Assembly: GCA_934183325.1 (NCBI GenBank)
Contig: CAKPSH010000018.1
Location: forward strand, 1 to 27,143
Source of the DNA: an uncultured Clostridia bacterium
GTDB taxonomy: Bacteria > Bacillota > Clostridia > TANB77 > CAG-508
DNA length: 27,143 bases
Reading direction: 5' to 3'
Shown here: positions 23,140-27,143 of the stretch, one piece after another
Position numbering within the stretch: the first letter of the stretch is position 1
Layout of the letters: every line of letters begins with the position of its first letter
Notes under the pieces: generated by a model
Told to the model about the DNA's origin: nothing
What the model saw: the letters and a program-made list of their open reading frames with translations, nothing else
The model's database searches: none
Position numbers and translations under genes: made by a program

Positions 23140-24564
23140 TTATTGGTTACACTTTGCTCTTATTTTTTTAATAATTCCGTATGCACTAATTCGATAGACA
23201 TAGCCATTTCCAAGGATCTCAACTTTTTCTGTTTCAACCTCCTTAGAAATTCTTTCAGCGAACTGCTTTTTTACCTCTCTTTCTCCGTGATTTAACAAAA
23301 CAGCATTTACCCTTTCAAAATTTCTTAGAAAGCTTATCATTTCATCTGCCTTTGCATGAGCAGAAAACTCGGTTGTATATTTTACCTCTGCTTCTTTTAT
23401 GTATTCTTTTCCTCCAATTTTGACTTTTTCTCCATTTTTAACATTTTGTAGCTGATATCCTAATGTTCCTTCTGCAGTATATCCTGTAAATTGAATTAAC
23501 GAATTTTTTCTTACTATAAACTCAGGAATATACGTTTGAGCAGGACCGTAGGATCCCATTCCAGAAGTCGTGACAATTATTTTACGTCCATAGTCGTTGC
23601 ATAACTCCTTTCTCTCATTTTTTCCGACTAGATGAAAATTTTGAGGTAGAAACTCTTTTTTCTCTTTACTTATCCCCAATTCTTCATTTAGAAACAAATG
23701 AGTGTACTTGATAGCTAATTTTCCGTCTAGATAAATTGGAACATCAGTATTTAGCTCTTCGCTATCCTGCATATTCTTTAATACTTGTAGCATTGATTGT
23801 GCTTTTTCCAGTGAAGATGCCAAAACAACTACTGTTCCATTCATCTTTAAGCATTTCACAACATTATGATTAAAACATGGCTTAATCTCAGTTGAATCCA
23901 TATAACCATAAGTTGATTCTTGGATGATTGTAGCAGGTAAACCAAACAACCATCTAGGTATTATTGGCTTAAAGAACTTATTTTGGTTATTAAAATCTCC
24001 TGAAAAAATCAAATCAATTGAATCACAGCCTTCACAGCATATTTGTACAAGTATCAGTGCCGCGCCAATTAAATGTCCATTTTGTAAAAAAGTCACCTGA
24101 ATTTTGTTATCTAAGTTTTCATAAACAACCTGTGTTTTTCCAAAATCGCAATGTTTTAAAAGCAAAATTGTTGAATCTACATTTGCTTCCGAGTATATCA
24201 CTGCTTTTTTGCTTTTCTTAGCATTGTTAGCTAAAATTTTACAACTGTCTGCCAATGCCAATGGAATAAATTTGCATGTACTCGTTGTTGCATAAATTGG
24301 ATTAGAAAATCCCTTCCGTACAAGCAAAGGCAGTTTTCCAATGTGATCCATATGTGCATGTGTACACAAAACAAATTTAATACTTTCAGCATTAAAAGGA
24401 ATTGTAGAGTTTAATGCTTCGTTGTCACCCCTTTCTTGATACTGTCCACAGTCAACCAGAAATTTTACTCCTGTACCATCATTAAATTTAACGACACATA
24501 AGTTGCAAGATCCAGTCACATTTTCGTTGAAAGTCATTACATCAACATACGGTCCGCTTTTCAT
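23140..24564 (-). CDS. Beta-CASP metallo-beta-lactamase RNA-processing nuclease
   Basis: A 474-residue protein of the beta-CASP branch of the metallo-beta-lactamase fold, whose bacterial members are RNA endo/exonucleases. Motif 1 is FLVDCGQ (Asp38). Motif 2 is THAHMDH with His69, His71, Asp73 and His74. Motif 3 is His164 in NGHLIG and motif 4 is Asp190 in SGDFN. The beta-CASP motifs A (Glu216 in ESTYG), B (TTSGMGSYGPAQ) and C (His403 in SAHA) follow, then His426 in LNHGE. The metal site is complete. It is not an RNase J, being shorter and lacking the RNase J C-terminal domain. Sampled lines are 32-45 percent GC, above the neighbours. GGAGGGG is 5 bases before ATG 24564. It is monocistronic. 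Confidence 0.9.
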   Translation of the reverse strand: MKSGPYVDVMTFNENVTGSCNLCVVKFNDGTGVKFLVDCGQYQERGDNEALNSTIPFNAESIKFVLCTHAHMDHIGKLPLLVRKGFSNPIYATTSTCKFIPLALADSCKILANNAKKSKKAVIYSEANVDSTILLLKHCDFGKTQVVYENLDNKIQVTFLQNGHLIGAALILVQICCEGCDSIDLIFSGDFNNQNKFFKPIIPRWLFGLPATIIQESTYGYMDSTEIKPCFNHNVVKCLKMNGTVVVLASSLEKAQSMLQVLKNMQDSEELNTDVPIYLDGKLAIKYTHLFLNEELGISKEKKEFLPQNFHLVGKNERKELCNDYGRKIIVTTSGMGSYGPAQTYIPEFIVRKNSLIQFTGYTAEGTLGYQLQNVKNGEKVKIGGKEYIKEAEVKYTTEFSAHAKADEMISFLRNFERVNAVLLNHGEREVKKQFAERISKEVETEKVEILGNGYVYRISAYGIIKKIRAKCNQ

Positions 24565-24619
24565 TATAACCCCTCCATTCGATTATCAACCAAATGTTAA
24601 TTTGCGAACGTACTTTTAT

Positions 24620-24648
24620 ATTTTATCATCGCCTATTAATTATGTCAA
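24620..24648 (-). promoter_or_regulatory. Sigma-A promoter of the beta-CASP nuclease
   Basis: On the minus strand TTGACA (complement of 24643-24648) is followed after 17 bases by TAAAAT (complement of 24620-24625). The leader is about 50 bases. Confidence 0.78.
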
Positions 24649-24696
24649 TTAGCATGAATATTTTATTTCATGTTTTTAGTATTTTATATTTTTTTA

Positions 24697-24724
24697 TTGC
24701 ATTTTATTTTATTCTTGATATAAT
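24697..24724 (+). promoter_or_regulatory. Sigma-A promoter of deoD-ppaC
   Basis: TTGCAT (24697-24702) and TATAAT (24719-24724) are separated by 16 bases, upstream of a GAAAGGAG ribosome site and ATG 24761. Confidence 0.62.
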
Positions 24725-24760
24725 ATACATATTAATTAATTAATTGAAAGGAGTGTTTTT

Positions 24761-25483
24761 ATGACACCACATAATTCTGCAAATATTGGAGATATCGCAA
24801 AAACAGTTATCATGCCTGGAGACCCTATGAGAGCTAAATATATTGCTGAAAATTTTTTATCTAATGTAAAAAAGGTAAGTGATGTTAGAGGTATAGCTTG
24901 TTATACAGGTGAATATAATGGTAAACAAATATCTGTAATGGCTCACGGTATGGGAATGCCTAGTATGGGAATATATTCTTATGAATTATTTCATTTTTAT
25001 AATGTTGATTCTATTATTAGAATTGGTACTTGTGGCGGTTTTCGTGATGATATGAAAATCTTAGATTTAATCTTATCCACTGAAGCTTATACAGAAGGAA
25101 GCTATGCTCTAAGTTTTGATAATGAACCTTGTAATTTAGCTTTTAGTGATGCTGAGTTAAACTCAGTTATTGAATCTACAGCAAAAGAAAACAATATAAA
25201 TTTAATAAAAGGAACTACTTTATGCAATGATTGTTTTAGCCCTTATGTTCCAGATGAAGATAAATTATTCGCTCGTATGCCAAAAGGTATTGATAAACCT
25301 ATTGCATCTGAAATGGAAGCATTTTCATTATTTTATAATGCAAAACGAGAAGGAAAAAAGGCAGCTTGTATTTTAACTGTTGTTGATGTTCCTTCTGATT
25401 TAGATGGTATATCTAGTGAAGAAAGAGAAAAATCATTAAACAAAATGATAAAATTAGCTTTGGATAGTGCTATAAAGCTTTAA
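24761..25483 (+). CDS. deoD: Purine-nucleoside phosphorylase, hexameric DeoD type
   Basis: A 240-residue DeoD-type phosphorylase, which splits adenosine and other purine (deoxy)nucleosides with phosphate. Motifs are MPGDPMRAKYIAE near residues 18-30 (phosphate loop), GMGMPSMGIYSYEL, RIGTCGG, the substrate-binding SEMEAF, and TVVDVPSD holding the catalytic-acid aspartate, followed by an Arg in SSEEREK that aligns with the family's catalytic arginine. Length matches the family, about 235-240. GAAAGGAG precedes ATG 24761. It is cotranscribed with ppaC, 30 bases downstream. Confidence 0.96.
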   Translation: MTPHNSANIGDIAKTVIMPGDPMRAKYIAENFLSNVKKVSDVRGIACYTGEYNGKQISVMAHGMGMPSMGIYSYELFHFYNVDSIIRIGTCGGFRDDMKILDLILSTEAYTEGSYALSFDNEPCNLAFSDAELNSVIESTAKENNINLIKGTTLCNDCFSPYVPDEDKLFARMPKGIDKPIASEMEAFSLFYNAKREGKKAACILTVVDVPSDLDGISSEEREKSLNKMIKLALDSAIKL

Positions 25484-25513
25484 TACTACAGTAATTTGAA
25501 AGGAAGTAAAAAT

Positions 25514-26437
25514 ATGAAAACATATATAATAGGTCATAAAAGTCCAGATACAGATACAATTGCATCTTCTCTTGTTATGGCAGATTTAGAAAAAAAATTA
25601 GGTAATACAAATGAAATTATTTCTTGTAGATTAGGAAATTTAAATAAGGAAACAGAATATGCATTAAACTATTTTAAAGTTGATGCTCCAAAATTAATTG
25701 ATAGCATTGCAGAGGCTGATGAAGTTATTCTAGTTGATCACAATAGTTTTGCACAAAGTGCACCTGATATTGCATCAGCTAAAATCACAAAAGTTATTGA
25801 TCATCACTGTATTTCAGGATTTGAAACAGCAGAACCATTATTTTATTTAGCTGAGCCAGTTGGATGTACCTCTACAATTTTATATCAATTATACAAAATG
25901 AATAATATTGAAATAGAGCCTATTTATGCTGGTCTTATGCTAAGTGCAATTGTTTCTGATACATTACTTTTCAAATCTCCAACCTGTGCACCTATCGATG
26001 TTAAAGCTGCTGAAGAATTAGCTAAAATTGCTAATGTTGATATAAATACATATGGTTTAGATATGTTAAAAGCAGGAACAGATTTAAGTTCATTTACACC
26101 TGATGAATTGATAAACATCGATTCAAAAGAATTTAATGCAAATGGTGCTAAATTCCAAATTGCACAAGTAAATACAGTTGACATTGATAGTGTATTAGAA
26201 AATCAAAAAGCTATTGAGGAAGCTATGAATGCTTTTATATCTGCAAATGGTTTGGATTTATTCGTTTTTGCTATTACAGATATATTAAATAGTAATTCAA
26301 AAGCTATTGTTTTAGGTACTAAAGCAAATGCAGTTGAAAAAGCTTATAATACAACTATTGAAAATAATGTTGCATTTTTACCTGGAGTAGTTTCAAGAAA
26401 GAAACAAATCGTTCCAGTATTAAAAGAAAGCATTTAA
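25514..26437 (+). CDS. ppaC: Manganese-dependent inorganic pyrophosphatase (DHH family II)
   Basis: A 307-residue cytosolic family II pyrophosphatase that hydrolyses pyrophosphate to phosphate with Mn2+ or Co2+. The metal ligands are His8, Asp12 and Asp14 in GHKSPDTDT, Asp75 in LVDHN, and the DHH motif Asp96-His97-His98 in VIDHHCISGF. The DHHA2 C-terminal domain ends with SRKKQIVP. No CBS insert is present. ATG 25514 is chosen for the GAAAGGA site just upstream; the TTG at 25496 lies inside it. Supplying phosphate fits its place after a phosphorolytic enzyme, though that link is inference. Confidence 0.97.
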   Translation: MKTYIIGHKSPDTDTIASSLVMADLEKKLGNTNEIISCRLGNLNKETEYALNYFKVDAPKLIDSIAEADEVILVDHNSFAQSAPDIASAKITKVIDHHCISGFETAEPLFYLAEPVGCTSTILYQLYKMNNIEIEPIYAGLMLSAIVSDTLLFKSPTCAPIDVKAAEELAKIANVDINTYGLDMLKAGTDLSSFTPDELINIDSKEFNANGAKFQIAQVNTVDIDSVLENQKAIEEAMNAFISANGLDLFVFAITDILNSNSKAIVLGTKANAVEKAYNTTIENNVAFLPGVVSRKKQIVPVLKESI

Positions 26438-26464
26438 TAAAAAACAAGAATGACATTTTCTAAG
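26438..26464 (+). repeat. 27-base direct repeat, copy 1, heading a hairpin
   Basis: TAAAAAACAAGAAT-R-ACATTTTCTAAG occurs here and at 27068-27094 with one mismatch (G/A). Here it continues into TTCTAAGGAAA (26458-26468) and TTTCCTAAGAA (26489-26499), an 11-bp arm pair with one mismatch, with CTAT/ATAG inside. Confidence 0.6.
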
Positions 26465-26502
26465 GAAACTCACTATTTCATAGATGACTTTCCTAAGAAT
26501 AT

Positions 26503-26547
26503 AAAAAAACAGAGTTCTTTTTAATTGATAAGAACTCTGTTTTTTTA
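26503..26547. terminator. Bidirectional terminator between ppaC and the DUF3006 gene
   Basis: AAAAAACAGAGTTCTT and AAGAACTCTGTTTTTT form a stem of about 16 bp with a short AT loop (26503-26547). The A- and T-runs give a U-tail on both strands. It lies between convergent genes. Confidence 0.88.
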
Positions 26548-26639
26548 TATTCTTATAGAATTTTTCTATTAAATAGTATATTTACTATAATGCATTATCT
26601 ATTATAAATAATTCATTTATTTCTCTATACCATTAATTA

Positions 26640-27011
26640 TTATTTAATATTTTTTTTATTTTGTATTTTATTTAATTTTTCTAGTATTTTTTCTCTTCGT
26701 AAATTCATTTCATTTACGTTTTTCCCTTTTACATTATAAATTTTGCATCCTTCTTTATAAATTATCTCTAAATCAAAAATATCGCCTTCTGATACTATTT
26801 CTTTAAAATCTTTTAATGGTATATCTACCATATTTCCATCTGATAATTCACACACTGCATATTCTCCTTCAATTCTATCTATTGATGCTAAATCTTTCAT
26901 TCTTATTTCTCCTTTCTCAAGAAATTTTTGTAATGAATTTGTTAAACCTATTATATCACTTTTTGATTTTTCATTTTCTATTTTTTCTTTTATAGTTATA
27001 TTAATTTCCAT
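26640..27011 (-). CDS. DUF3006-type small protein, two possible starts
   Basis: The open frame encodes 123 residues. The conserved part starts at residue 38: MKDLASIDRIEGEYAVCEL through DGNMVDIPLKDF, matching the DUF3006 family, small single-domain beta proteins of unknown function in Firmicutes. A charged Lys/Glu tail follows. Two starts are possible. ATG 27011 has GAAAGGA upstream and adds a 37-residue helical extension. ATG 26900 has AAAGGAG 8 bases upstream and gives the usual family length of about 86 residues. The promoter at 27027-27055 predicts a start site near 27020, which would remove most of the first ribosome site, so 26900 may be the main start. Confidence 0.72.
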   Translation of the reverse strand: MEINITIKEKIENEKSKSDIIGLTNSLQKFLEKGEIRMKDLASIDRIEGEYAVCELSDGNMVDIPLKDFKEIVSEGDIFDLEIIYKEGCKIYNVKGKNVNEMNLRREKILEKLNKIQNKKNIK

Positions 27012-27026
27012 ATATTTTTCCTTTCT

Positions 27027-27055
27027 ATTTTATAAATATACTTATACTATGTCAA
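27027..27055 (-). promoter_or_regulatory. Sigma-A promoter of the DUF3006 gene
   Basis: On the minus strand TTGACA (complement of 27050-27055) is followed after 17 bases by TAAAAT (complement of 27027-27032). The GAAAGGA ribosome site of ATG 27011 (complement of 27019-27025) almost touches the -10 box. Confidence 0.72.
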
Positions 27056-27067
27056 TATAAATGTAGA

Positions 27068-27125
27068 TAAAAAACAAGAATAACATTTTCTAAGTGCCAA
27101 AGGCACATAAGAAAATTTAATTCTT
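27068..27125. repeat. 27-base direct repeat, copy 2, in a long imperfect hairpin
   Basis: 27068-27094 repeats the 26438 element with one mismatch. It forms the left arm of an imperfect hairpin: AAGAAT, ATTTTCT and GTGCC pair with GGCAC, AGAAAAT and ATTCTT around an AAA loop at 27099-27101. It lies just upstream of the DUF3006 promoter. It may be the terminator of a gene beyond the window or a small interspersed hairpin repeat. Confidence 0.6.
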
Positions 27126-27143
27126 CCATAATTATCTTCTAAG

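Noticed and set aside
1..27143. CRISPR arrays, tRNA or rRNA genes, transposases, integrases or prophage structural genes
   Set aside because: None was seen on either strand; repeats found are hairpins or the single 27-base pair.

Overview
The window is a stretch of AT-rich chromosome from a spore-forming, low-GC Gram-positive bacterium, most likely an uncultured member of the class Clostridia. Sporulation and germination genes (spoVAC, spoVAD, spoVAE, yabG, sipL, yunB) establish spore formation. Near-consensus sigma-A promoters (TTGACA-17-TATAAT type), strong AGGAGG-like ribosome sites, U-tailed intrinsic terminators and the yabG-veg-sipL order all fit Clostridia. No rRNA, tRNA, CRISPR array, transposase or integrase was found.

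Layout. 3-1801 (+): end of a spoVA operon for the inner-membrane dipicolinate channel. 1803-2055 (+): a small GC-rich transcription unit (cassette A). 2192-3010 (+): punA. 3135-4008 (-): rplM-rpsI, divergent from infC-rpmI-rplT (4388-5587, +); the two promoters have -35 boxes 8 bases apart and each feeds a long structured leader. 5660-11997 (-): a tight five-gene unit hisS-pheS-pheT-add-trmL. 12091-12611 (-): GC-rich cassette B. 12594-14705 (-): a DUF2207 membrane protein. 14784-15270 (+): GC-rich cassette C. 15311-19327 (+): tsaE-tsaB-rimI followed by a Lon-like protease. 19385-22999 (-): yabG, veg, sipL, yunB. 23140-24564 (-): a stand-alone beta-CASP metallo-beta-lactamase nuclease. 24761-26437 (+): deoD and ppaC. 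26640-27011 (-): a DUF3006-type small protein.

How the genes work together. Much of the window is core translation: two ribosomal protein operons, three synthetase genes, tRNA wobble methylation (TrmL) and the t6A pathway (TsaE, TsaB). Purine nucleoside salvage recurs in three separate units (punA, add, deoD). Sporulation genes occupy both ends of the life cycle: coat and engulfment assembly (sipL, yunB, yabG) and dipicolinate movement (spoVA).

The most unusual feature is the set of three short monocistronic cassettes (A, B, C) between housekeeping operons. Each has its own near-perfect sigma-A promoter with 17-base spacing, a leader with an inverted repeat, a good ribosome site, one small ORF of unrecognised family and a strong hairpin terminator. 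By direct count their ORFs are about 51, 47 and 41 percent GC, against roughly 17-28 percent in sampled neighbouring lines. The beta-CASP nuclease gene is a milder case of the same layout. These look like chromosomal 'moron'-style acquisitions and are the best candidates here for undescribed biology. A second notable point is infC, whose start codon appears to be AUA.
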